A program made the translations under genes and the position numbers. The notes beneath the pieces were generated by a model. It ran no database searches. It was not told where the DNA came from and worked only from the letters and a program-made list of their open reading frames with translations. DNA of 5,006 bases, taken from the NCBI GenBank assembly GCA_021817755.1, contig JAKAGC010000382.1, positions 1 to 5,006 on the forward strand, read 5' to 3'. Origin of the DNA: Acidobacteriota bacterium (GTDB taxonomy: Bacteria; Acidobacteriota; Aminicenantia; UBA2199). This document shows, piece by piece, positions 1 through 5,006 of this stretch; the stretch's first letter is position 1; each line of letters begins with the position of its first letter.

Positions 1-150
1 AATGATTCCCAGATAGAGGAAATAGCGATTCATTATCCCGGTCGCAATATTTATTTTGCTGGAATAAACTTACATTGGCTTGTTTTAAATCTTATATTTG
101 TTTTAATAATTGTATTGGCATTGAAGAATAGATTTGGAATTGAGTTTTAA
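1..150 (+). CDS. C-terminal end of an unidentified membrane-anchored protein (5' truncated by window)
   Basis: The first reading frame is open from the window edge to a TAA at 148-150 and gives the last 49 residues of a protein. About 28 mostly polar residues, including a HYPGRN stretch, come first. They are followed by a hydrophobic run of about 17 residues (around LVLNLIFVLIIVLAL), then a short basic end, KNRFGIEF. This looks like a single C-terminal membrane helix with a short tail; positive charge just after the helix suggests a cytoplasmic C-terminus. I do not recognise the family. The frame has no stop codon and the stop abuts the next gene, which supports real coding, but its start and main domain lie outside the window. 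Its stop overlaps the stop of the opposite-strand gene by four bases, and no terminator hairpin is visible directly after it. Confidence 0.7.
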   Translation, partial: NDSQIEEIAIHYPGRNIYFAGINLHWLVLNLIFVLIIVLALKNRFGIEF

Positions 151-1001
151 TTCTTTTTTGTCTTTTTTTTGGTAGATTTCGGTTTAGTTTTTCTCTTTTT
201 AGTTTTTTTTGAGGTGGTTTTTTTTTTAGTAGAAGTTTTAGGGGTGATTTTTTTATCCGAAGTATTTTGATTTTTTGATTTAACAGAATCAGTAGAACTT
301 TCATCTTGTTTTACTATCGGTTTGACTTCCGGTTTTGCAGTAGATACTGCTTTCGGTGTAGAAGAAGAAGGGGTGGGCTTTTTCCCCGGTTCCAGAGTCG
401 CTGATTTAATTTTTGAAACCATGTCTGTCATTAACTCATTTGCGGTATTTTCGAGAATTTGTGCCAGCTCTTTAGGATTAGAATTTAACATTTTTTTTTG
501 CCACCATCCAATAGAAGGAGCTTGAACATTTTGATCTCCGATCCAGGTAGAATTCCAACGTTCAACTGCTGTATAAGCAAGGACATAGTAGGACTCTTTA
601 TTAACTTCCATAATATCCATATTAACGCTAATAATTGGAATAACTGTACTTCCGGTTGTCGTATCCATTTCCCCCTGACGCATCTCTACTACGTGGATAC
701 CTTGACTCATTAACGTAGTTTCCATCATTGAATAAATGGAGCGTATATTTTCTTTATTCAGCGGTAATCCTGAGCTCTTCAATTTTGATTCCACTGCCGG
801 AAGATTGAATTCTTCTACTGTGCGTGACCTTATATCCTTAAATCCTTTATAATAAGCAACGCCATTAATGCGGCATAGTATTCGTGCATACGTAATCCCA
901 ATAAGATTTCTATTACTTAAATCTGTCGCTTCGACCCGTACAAACAAAATTATTAACATAAAAACCAGGAATACAACACCAGTTCTAACATATTTATTCA
1001 T
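147..1001 (-). CDS. Secreted protein of unknown function with a lysine-rich C-terminal tail
   Basis: This 284-residue protein starts at an ATG preceded by an AAGAGG ribosome site (1011-1016) nine bases away. Residues 1-25 form a signal peptide: basic Asn-Lys-Tyr-Val-Arg start, hydrophobic core 8-21, and a plausible signal peptidase I site after Val-Glu-Ala25. With no lipobox cysteine it is probably a soluble periplasmic or exported protein, though an uncleaved membrane anchor is possible. Residues about 26-203 look like one mixed alpha/beta domain, with alternating hydrophobic strands (STVIPIISVNMDIMEV, then SYYVLAYTAVERW), two adjacent tryptophans (166-167) and a helical end. Residues 205-284 are low complexity: Pro/Ser/Thr/Lys first, then almost only Lys and Thr, with 26 lysines in 80 residues and 17 lysines plus one arginine in the last 34. 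Such a tail would be disordered and could bind polyanions such as DNA, acidic polysaccharide or lipid headgroups; that is inference. I do not recognise the core family. Confidence 0.85.
   Translation of the reverse strand: MNKYVRTGVVFLVFMLIILFVRVEATDLSNRNLIGITYARILCRINGVAYYKGFKDIRSRTVEEFNLPAVESKLKSSGLPLNKENIRSIYSMMETTLMSQGIHVVEMRQGEMDTTTGSTVIPIISVNMDIMEVNKESYYVLAYTAVERWNSTWIGDQNVQAPSIGWWQKKMLNSNPKELAQILENTANELMTDMVSKIKSATLEPGKKPTPSSSTPKAVSTAKPEVKPIVKQDESSTDSVKSKNQNTSDKKITPKTSTKKKTTSKKTKKRKTKPKSTKKKTKKN
150..389 (-). repeat. Low-complexity, homopolymer-rich coding tract (Lys/Thr/Pro/Ser tail)
   Basis: This tract encodes residues 205-284 of the secreted protein. On the coding strand it is very A-rich, with runs of ten A (218-227, codons for Lys259-261), eight A (203-210) and eight A (163-170). 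The runs lie in lysine codons, so composition alone explains them, but ten identical bases in a coding frame can cause replication or transcriptional slippage and would change or cut the tail. Seen from the plus strand, the same tract gives T-rich sequence just after the upstream gene's stop. Confidence 0.8.
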
Positions 1002-1050
1002 TCGTAATAACCTCTTGGATAATCGACAGAGTACGTTAATTACATTTTTT

Positions 1051-1069
1051 GGGGATTTATATGTTCCCC
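1051..1069. repeat. Short inverted repeat in the leader of the minus-strand gene
   Basis: GGGGA at 1051-1055 and TCCCC at 1065-1069 are perfect complements around a nine-base AT loop. The element lies inside the predicted 5' leader of the minus-strand secreted-protein gene, about 50 bases before its start codon. It could form a small RNA hairpin or be a protein-binding palindrome. With only five pairs it may be chance. Confidence 0.3.
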
Positions 1070-1095
1070 GGTTGGATCCACAATTATCCGTTCGT

Positions 1096-1124
1096 ATTAT
1101 ACCACAATGCCCCTATTACCGCAA
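1096..1124 (-). promoter_or_regulatory. Probable sigma-70 promoter for the lysine-tail secreted protein
   Basis: On the minus strand a perfect TATAAT -10 box (1096-1101) is preceded by TG one base upstream, giving the extended -10 form TGGTATAAT. A weak -35 element, TTGCGG (1119-1124, three of six matches), sits at a 17-bp spacing. An extended -10 commonly makes up for a poor -35. The predicted transcript would start near 1089 and have a leader of roughly 88 bases before the ATG. No better candidate was found in the intergenic region on this strand. Confidence 0.6.
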
Positions 1125-1145
1125 ATATAAAGGCTTTAAAACAAG

Positions 1146-1162
1146 ATGAGTCCTACACTCAT
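1146..1162. repeat. Perfect 6-5-6 inverted repeat, possible operator
   Basis: ATGAGT (1146-1151) and ACTCAT (1157-1162) are exact complements separated by five bases, a geometry typical of sites for dimeric helix-turn-helix regulators. It lies about 22 bp upstream of the -35 element of the minus-strand promoter, where an activator could bind. No regulator gene is visible in the window. Confidence 0.4.
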
Positions 1163-1207
1163 GTAAATCTCTATTTGCACCTTTTCCGTTTCATTTTGAA
1201 TTATTTT

Positions 1208-1253
1208 ATTTTTCGGTAATTCCATTATATATCAATCCAAACAACCGAAAAAT
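1208..1253. repeat. Perfect 10-bp inverted repeat in the divergent intergenic region
   Basis: ATTTTTCGGT (1208-1217) and ACCGAAAAAT (1244-1253) are exact complements around a 26-base AT-rich spacer. It sits between the two divergent promoters, about 84 bp from the minus -35 and 108 bp from the plus -35. There is no U-run after it on either strand and no gene ends here, so a terminator is unlikely. It could be a regulator site with two separated half-sites. A related TTTTTTCGG string recurs at 1342-1350, followed by CAAAAAA. Confidence 0.4.
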
Positions 1254-1280
1254 TAACCCAAAATGCCAAGAATAGAAGAA

Positions 1281-1295
1281 ATGAACGTTGTTCAT
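1281..1295. repeat. Perfect 6-3-6 palindrome upstream of the OmpP1/FadL promoter, possible operator
   Basis: ATGAAC (1281-1286) and GTTCAT (1290-1295) are exact complements separated by GTT. The centre is about 73 bp upstream of the -35 element of the outer-membrane transporter gene, a position more typical of activators than of repressors. The GAAC/GTTC core resembles several dimeric regulator sites, but the three-base spacing does not match the LexA box of Gram-positive bacteria, which uses four. The regulator cannot be named from the sequence. Confidence 0.4.
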
Positions 1296-1360
1296 GTCAT
1301 CTCTGTCAATCAAATCCTTGTTAGGAAAAGTGTTTTTCGCGTTTTTTCGGCAAAAAATAG

Positions 1361-1389
1361 TTGAAAAAAGTTGTTTTTTTTTATATACT
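1361..1389 (+). promoter_or_regulatory. Probable sigma-70 promoter of the OmpP1/FadL gene, with a T9 run in the spacer
   Basis: TTGAAA (1361-1366) and TATACT (1384-1389) match the -35 and -10 consensus in five of six positions each and are exactly 17 bp apart. Nine consecutive T residues (1374-1382) fill half the spacer. Transcription would begin near 1396, giving a leader of about 22 bases that carries the ribosome site. Because the promoter overlaps the region between an in-frame TTG at 1361 and the ATG at 1418, it also argues that the TTG is not the start codon. Confidence 0.75.
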
Positions 1390-1406
1390 TATTCATTCAA
1401 AACTAA

Positions 1407-1413
1407 AAGGAGG
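1407..1413 (+). promoter_or_regulatory. Ribosome binding site that fixes the OmpP1/FadL start
   Basis: AAGGAGG, close to the full anti-Shine-Dalgarno complement, ends four bases before the ATG at 1418. The spacing is slightly short but acceptable. The alternative in-frame TTG at 1361 has no such site, and the 19 residues it would add precede an already complete signal peptide. Confidence 0.85.
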
Positions 1414-1417
1414 ACTA

Positions 1418-2665
1418 ATGAAACGATTGGAGAAGTTAGGGATTACCCTTTTACTATTAGCAGGCTTAACCGTCGGTTTATATCCCAATGGATTGAATTT
1501 AAACGGGAACGGTTCCAAAGCCATAGGAATGGGTGGTGCTTTTGTAGGCCTTGCAGATGATTACAGTGCATTATATTGGAATCCCGCCGGCTTGATTCAA
1601 ACAAAGAATACCACTATTACACTATTTGTATCCGATGTAATACCTTCTGGTACTTACAAACTCGATGCTTATGGAATCGATGCGGAAACAGAAACCAAAC
1701 ATTATATTACACCTGGATTTGCTTTTGTAAGACCTCTTTCTGATAAAGTGGTCATCGGGTTTTATGCCCATGTTCCTTCTGGCCTCGGTGCAAAATGGAA
1801 AGGCGATCAGTTAAAAATGTTAACCAGTGGGAAAACTTATCAATGGGAAAGCATGGTCGGTCTTGTTTCTTTTTCACCTGGAATTGCTGTAAAACTAAGT
1901 GATATCTTCTCTTTGGGTGCAACTGTAAATATTAATTATGGGCTTTTAAAGCTAAAACGCCCCATTAATGCACTAATCGGACAGTATGAAGAAGATCTTA
2001 GCGGTTGGGCAGTCGGTGCAACATTTGGCGCCTTATTTAAACCTTCTGATAAATTCAGTATGGGACTTTCCTTCAAGTTGCCTATTCAGACCACCATGAG
2101 CGGTACTGCAAAAATCCCCGGAGCCTCAATCTTGGGACTCCCCGGTGAAGATGATGCAGAAAGAGCTGCAGAATGGCCATTATGGGCTGGAGCCGGTATT
2201 GCTTTTAAACCCACTGACCGTCTTACTTTAACTGCTGATGTTCATTATACTAACTGGAAAACCATGACCGTCATTGAAATGGATTTTTACAACCAAGGTT
2301 GGAAAACCTATTTCGAGGAAGGTGCTAATTTTGAAATGAAATGGAAAGATACCCTTCAGCTTCGCCTTGGAATGGAGTACAAAGCTTCCGAAGCCCTCGC
2401 TCTTCGTGCCGGTTATTATCACGACCCCAACCCTTCACCCAAGAAAACCCAGAATATACTCCTTCCTGAAATTACCTATAACTTTTTTAACGTCGGATTC
2501 GGATACAAAACCAAGCATTTGACTGTCGATGCTTCATGTGAATTCGGATTCGGAAAAGATAAAGTAATAGGTTTCACTGAAGTTGATCCCAACGCCGGTA
2601 TGCCCGGAACCCACGGGATGAATATGGTAGTCCCCAATATTTCGTTTACATATAATTTTAATTAA
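1418..2665 (+). CDS. OmpP1/FadL/TodX-family outer-membrane transport protein
   Basis: This 415-residue protein belongs to the FadL-type family of outer-membrane beta-barrels that pass hydrophobic molecules such as long-chain fatty acids or aromatic hydrocarbons across the outer membrane. Residues 1-21 are a signal peptide (MKRLEK, then a Leu-rich core). The family signature follows: KAIGMGGAFVGLADD at 34-48 and ALYWNPAGL at 51-59, matching the N-terminal plug segment. The rest alternates amphipathic strands with polar turns such as KPSDKFSMGLSF, KPTDRLTLTADVHY and EYKASEALALRAGYY, as in a 14-strand barrel, and ends in NISFTYNFN, an aromatic-rich last strand whose phenylalanine is penultimate. 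Length is normal for the family and no break is seen. It has its own promoter and is followed by a hairpin, so it is probably monocistronic. The substrate cannot be told; the family is wider than fatty-acid uptake, so I give no fadL symbol. Confidence 0.93.
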   Translation: MKRLEKLGITLLLLAGLTVGLYPNGLNLNGNGSKAIGMGGAFVGLADDYSALYWNPAGLIQTKNTTITLFVSDVIPSGTYKLDAYGIDAETETKHYITPGFAFVRPLSDKVVIGFYAHVPSGLGAKWKGDQLKMLTSGKTYQWESMVGLVSFSPGIAVKLSDIFSLGATVNINYGLLKLKRPINALIGQYEEDLSGWAVGATFGALFKPSDKFSMGLSFKLPIQTTMSGTAKIPGASILGLPGEDDAERAAEWPLWAGAGIAFKPTDRLTLTADVHYTNWKTMTVIEMDFYNQGWKTYFEEGANFEMKWKDTLQLRLGMEYKASEALALRAGYYHDPNPSPKKTQNILLPEITYNFFNVGFGYKTKHLTVDASCEFGFGKDKVIGFTEVDPNAGMPGTHGMNMVVPNISFTYNFN

Positions 2666-2693
2666 AATAACTATTTTTAATTTCAATTATCAT

Positions 2694-2738
2694 GTGGGGC
2701 ACTGTTTATAGATTTTAATATGTGCCCCACTGATTTTT
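2694..2738 (+). terminator. Probable intrinsic terminator of the OmpP1/FadL gene
   Basis: GTGGGGCAC (2694-2702) and GTGCCCCAC (2722-2730) form a perfect nine-pair, GC-rich stem around a 19-base AT loop. After two bases comes ATTTTT (2733-2738), and the sequence remains T-rich to about 2748. It starts 28 bases after the stop codon at 2663-2665. The loop is longer than usual and the T-run is short and slightly displaced, so termination may be partial. It separates the transporter gene from the galactosidase promoter. Confidence 0.7.
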
Positions 2739-2746
2739 CATTCCTT

Positions 2747-2775
2747 TTGACAATCCACTCTTTCTTTTGTATAAT
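2747..2775 (+). promoter_or_regulatory. Perfect-consensus sigma-70 promoter of the GH35 gene
   Basis: TTGACA (2747-2752) and TATAAT (2770-2775) match the consensus in all twelve positions with the optimal 17-bp spacer. The predicted start near 2782 gives a leader of about 37 bases containing the AAAGGGG ribosome site (2804-2810). A second TATAAT at 2793-2798 has no matching -35 and is probably not used. No inverted repeat overlaps the promoter, so strong, largely unregulated transcription is the simplest reading. Confidence 0.85.
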
Positions 2776-2818
2776 TTCCTTCCAATGTCTTTTATAATTC
2801 TTTAAAGGGGTAATAACT

Positions 2819-4651
2819 ATGAAACGTTTTTTCTTCATTTTATTGGTTGGATTAATTCTTTTTCAAAGTATTGGATTTACAACTCCTTCGGCCCATTCTT
2901 TTACTTTTAAAGGCAATCAGTTTTTACTTGATAATAAACCTTTTCGAATTTTTTCAGGGGAGATGCATTATTGCCGAATTCCCCAGCTCTATTGGAAGGA
3001 TCGGTTTAAACGAGCCAAAGCAATGGGATTGAATACTATTTGTACTTATGTTTTCTGGAATATACATGAACCCAGACCCGGTGATTTCCGTTTCAATGGG
3101 AACCTCGATGTGGCACAATTTATAAAACAAGCCCAGGAAGAAGGGTTATGGGTAATATTGCGACCCGGTCCTTATGTATGTTCCGAGTGGGATTTCGGTG
3201 GACTTCCTTCCTGGTTATTAAAAGACCCTTTAATGAAAGTGAGATGCATGTATCCTCCTTATCTTGATGCAGCTCGGAAATATTTGCTTCGACTCGGGCA
3301 GGAATTAAAAGATCTTCAATGTAATCGTGGTGGACCCATTATATCCATCCAGGTTGAAAATGAATATGGCAGTTACGGTAATGATAAGCAATATATGCAA
3401 TGGGTTGAAAATACTTTAAGGGAAGCCGGCTTCGATATACAATTTACTACTTCAGATGGAGCAGCCGATTTCCTTCTCCAATCAGGAGCACTCCCCAACG
3501 CGCTTCCAGTTGTGAATTTTGGTTCTGGTGCTCCTAATGATTTTGCAGAACTCGATAAATTCAGGAAAGACATTCCACATATGTGCGGTGAGTATTGGTG
3601 TGGTTGGTTTACTCAATGGGGTCACAAAGAATTTGGGCATTCAGATATCGAAGCACAGAAAAAAGAAGTTCAATGGATGCTTGAGCATGATAAATCATTC
3701 AATTTTTATATGGTACATGGCGGGACAAATTTTGCATTTTATGCCGGTGCCAATTTCTATGATCAGAAATATTATGCCGATATCACCAGCTATGATTATG
3801 GTTCACCAATTACTGAAGACGGAAATTATACTCAAGCGTATTATAATTATCGTGAACTCTTAAGTAAATATCTTCCCAAAGGAAAGAAATTACCTCCCAT
3901 TCCTCCTCAGCTTCCTTCAATAGAAATTCCATCCATCACTTTAAATCAGTGTGCCCCTTTGTTTCAAAACATTGGAATTCCTATTAAATCCGTTCAGCCC
4001 AGGCCCATGGAATATTATGATCAGGATTACGGATATATTCTTTATCGCACACGTCTTGTAGGACCCAAAAACGGAAAAATAGTCCTTCAGGATGTTCACG
4101 ATTACGCACAGATTTATCTTGATGGTAAATATATTGGAAAGATCGATCGCAGGAATAATGAAAATTCCATCGAACTTCCTGAAACCCAATCGAAAGAACC
4201 TCTTCTCGATATCCTCGTGGAAGCAATGGGACGAATTAATTTCGGTTCTAAATTGCTTGATCCCAAAGGAATAACCCAGTGCGTTACATTACGCGGTGTT
4301 ACACTAATGAATTGGGAAGTTTTCACTCTTCCTATGAATGATTCGTTTATGCAAAAAATTATCTATTCTCAAGGTACTAAAATAGAAGGGCCAGGTTTTT
4401 TCAAAGGTTCATTCCAATTGAAAGAAACAGGTGATACTTTTCTCGATTTAAGAGCTTGGAAAAAAGGCGTTGTTTGGATTAATGGAATAAATCTCGGCAG
4501 GTATTGGGTAACTGAAGGTCCTCAGTATGATTTGTATGTTCCCGGGTGTTGGCTGAAAAAGGGGATGAATGAGATCATTATATTTGATATTCAACAGAAA
4601 GAGGCAGCCGGTCTTAATGCAAGAACTACCAGACCTCTTTCAAAAGAGTAG
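2819..4651 (+). CDS. Secreted GH35 beta-galactosidase
   Basis: This 610-residue enzyme is a glycoside hydrolase family 35 retaining beta-galactosidase, removing terminal beta-linked galactose from oligo- or polysaccharides. The ATG follows AAAGGGG by eight bases. Residues 1-25 are a signal peptide (MKRFFFILL, possible cleavage after Ala25), with no lipobox cysteine, so it acts in the periplasm or outside. The TIM barrel spans about 30-350: FSGEMHYCRIP (45-55), YVFWNIHEP (77-85), ILRPGPYVCSEWDFGGLP (113-130), and the family signature GGPIISIQVENEY (171-183) with acid/base Glu182. The nucleophile is Glu258 in GEYWCGWFTQWG, followed by HGGTNF (300-305) and TSYDYGSP (323-330). These roles are assigned by alignment with human GLB1 Glu188 and Glu268. 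Two beta jelly-roll segments follow (about 400-500 and 525-592), including KKGVVWINGINLGRYW and LYVPGCWLKKGMNEI. Length is normal for the family and no key residue is missing. The galactoside it cuts in nature cannot be read from the sequence. Confidence 0.96.
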   Translation: MKRFFFILLVGLILFQSIGFTTPSAHSFTFKGNQFLLDNKPFRIFSGEMHYCRIPQLYWKDRFKRAKAMGLNTICTYVFWNIHEPRPGDFRFNGNLDVAQFIKQAQEEGLWVILRPGPYVCSEWDFGGLPSWLLKDPLMKVRCMYPPYLDAARKYLLRLGQELKDLQCNRGGPIISIQVENEYGSYGNDKQYMQWVENTLREAGFDIQFTTSDGAADFLLQSGALPNALPVVNFGSGAPNDFAELDKFRKDIPHMCGEYWCGWFTQWGHKEFGHSDIEAQKKEVQWMLEHDKSFNFYMVHGGTNFAFYAGANFYDQKYYADITSYDYGSPITEDGNYTQAYYNYRELLSKYLPKGKKLPPIPPQLPSIEIPSITLNQCAPLFQNIGIPIKSVQPRPMEYYDQDYGYILYRTRLVGPKNGKIVLQDVHDYAQIYLDGKYIGKIDRRNNENSIELPETQSKEPLLDILVEAMGRINFGSKLLDPKGITQCVTLRGVTLMNWEVFTLPMNDSFMQKIIYSQGTKIEGPGFFKGSFQLKETGDTFLDLRAWKKGVVWINGINLGRYWVTEGPQYDLYVPGCWLKKGMNEIIIFDIQQKEAAGLNARTTRPLSKE

Positions 4652-4699
4652 TTTCATATTTTTAAAACTTTTTTGAATAATTAGAAGTTTTGTCGGGGG

Positions 4700-4731
4700 T
4701 CGGGGGCAGGTTTTTCAAAACGAGCCCCCGA
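4700..4731. terminator. GC-rich hairpin between convergent genes, probable transcription terminator
   Basis: TCGGGGGC (4700-4707) and GCCCCCGA (4724-4731) form a perfect eight-pair stem; inside it GTTT (4710-4713) can pair with AAAC (4718-4721) after a 2x2 mismatch. It lies 49 bases after the GH35 stop and 33 bases from the stop of the opposite gene, the usual place for a shared terminator. Neither strand has a clear U-run after the stem, so it is not a textbook intrinsic terminator. It may work with Rho or mainly protect 3' ends. The left arm is preceded by a second TCGGGGG copy (4693-4699). Confidence 0.55.
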
Positions 4732-4763
4732 ATATAAAATGAATATATTGAACTGAATAAAAA

Positions 4764-5006
4764 TCATCGAATTGTTCGAATTATAGCTGTTTTTGTAAAC
4801 CAATCGTCAGTTACTTTAATTCGTGCATAATCTCTTGTAGTAAAGTCTTTATTTGAACCCCGAATTCCTGATATTGAACAAATATCCCCAACATCGAGTT
4901 TATCCTGTTCCACTATAAATTCATCCACTCGTTCAGTACTGATAATCAATTTAAAAATATCCGTCACCTCGCTTACTCCGTCCCGTAAGTAAAGAAATTC
5001 ATCTCC
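4764..5006 (-). CDS. C-terminal end of a possible caspase-family protein (5' truncated by window)
   Basis: The minus-strand frame ends with TGA at 4764-4766 and is open to the window edge, giving the last 80 residues. A GTG at 4965-4967 could start a 67-residue product, but the frame continues upstream with protein-like sequence (GDEFLYLRDGVSE), so I treat it as a truncated gene. The fragment has strand-rich sequence with VTDIFKLIISTE, then a polar acidic linker, and ends VTDDWFTKTAIIRTIR. From memory, this order (a short F-K-hydrophobic strand with S/T-T-E, later D-W-x-T plus a final beta strand ending in Arg) resembles the C-terminal end of bacterial caspase-like (peptidase C14-type) proteins. 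The catalytic domain would lie outside the window, so the assignment is tentative. It converges with the GH35 gene across a hairpin. Confidence 0.7.
   Translation of the reverse strand, partial: GDEFLYLRDGVSEVTDIFKLIISTERVDEFIVEQDKLDVGDICSISGIRGSNKDFTTRDYARIKVTDDWFTKTAIIRTIR

Noticed and set aside
1040..1045. Minimal start-stop ORF (ATG TAA) in the minus-strand leader
   Set aside because: There is no Shine-Dalgarno sequence before it, and such six-base strings occur easily by chance.
1281..1295. LexA (SOS) box
   Set aside because: The GAAC/GTTC arms are separated by three bases, while the Gram-positive LexA box needs four, and the neighbouring gene has no SOS connection.
1390..1400. Half of a FadR-like site (TATTCATTCAA) just after the -10 box of the FadL-type gene
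   Set aside because: It resembles from memory one half of the Bacillus-type FadR palindrome, but the other half is absent, so it is probably chance in AT-rich DNA.
1361..1417. N-terminal extension of the OmpP1/FadL protein from a TTG at 1361
   Set aside because: The TTG coincides with a good -35 hexamer, the -10 box lies inside the extension, and AAGGAGG directly precedes the ATG at 1418, which begins a complete signal peptide.
3373..4326. Several short frames on either strand inside the GH35 gene
   Set aside because: They lie wholly within a strongly supported enzyme gene, lack ribosome sites and have no recognisable protein features.
1418..4651. A polysaccharide utilisation locus or transporter-hydrolase operon
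   Set aside because: The transporter is a FadL-type barrel, not SusC/SusD, and a hairpin plus a separate consensus promoter divide the two genes. Their adjacency does not show a joint function.
4692..4731. G-quadruplex at the GGGGG runs
   Set aside because: Only two adjacent G runs of useful length are on one strand; four would be needed for an intramolecular quadruplex. The runs are better explained as hairpin arms.
4764..4967. A complete small gene of 67 residues starting at GTG 4967
   Set aside because: The frame stays open upstream to the window edge with protein-like sequence, and there is no clear ribosome site at a good distance before the GTG, so it is better read as a gene fragment cut by the window.

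Overview
This AT-rich bacterial window holds three complete protein genes and the ends of two more. The organism has a Gram-negative type envelope, because the best-recognised genes are an outer-membrane OmpP1/FadL-family barrel and an exported glycoside hydrolase. Promoters look like the ordinary sigma-70/RpoD type (TTGACA/TATAAT and close variants) and ribosome sites are purine-rich Shine-Dalgarno sequences. That argues against Bacteroidetes, which use a different promoter consensus. The sequence alone does not name the taxon; an environmental, carbohydrate-using, deep-branching Gram-negative lineage is a guess.

Layout: (1) positions 1-150, plus strand: the last 49 codons of a protein ending in a membrane segment. 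(2) 147-1001, minus strand: a secreted protein of unknown function with a folded core and a very lysine-rich 80-residue tail. The two genes converge and share the bases TTAA at their stop codons. (3) 1002-1417: a 416-bp divergent intergenic region with a promoter for each flanking gene and several inverted repeats that could be operators. (4) 1418-2665, plus: OmpP1/FadL-type outer-membrane transporter, followed by a terminator-like hairpin. (5) 2747-4651, plus: a perfect-consensus promoter and a secreted GH35 beta-galactosidase with both catalytic glutamates. (6) 4652-4763: a strong GC hairpin between converging genes. (7) 4764-5006, minus: the C-terminal 80 residues of a protein that may belong to the bacterial caspase-like family.

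The genes do not look like one operon. Each complete gene has its own promoter, and hairpins separate the transporter gene from the galactosidase gene. The likely common theme is the cell envelope: export of an unknown basic protein, uptake of hydrophobic compounds across the outer membrane, and hydrolysis of terminal beta-galactosides outside the cytoplasm. I see no mobile element, CRISPR array, tRNA, rRNA or clear defence or toxin system. The most unusual points are the nine-T run inside the transporter's promoter spacer and the lysine-rich exported protein encoded by long A runs.
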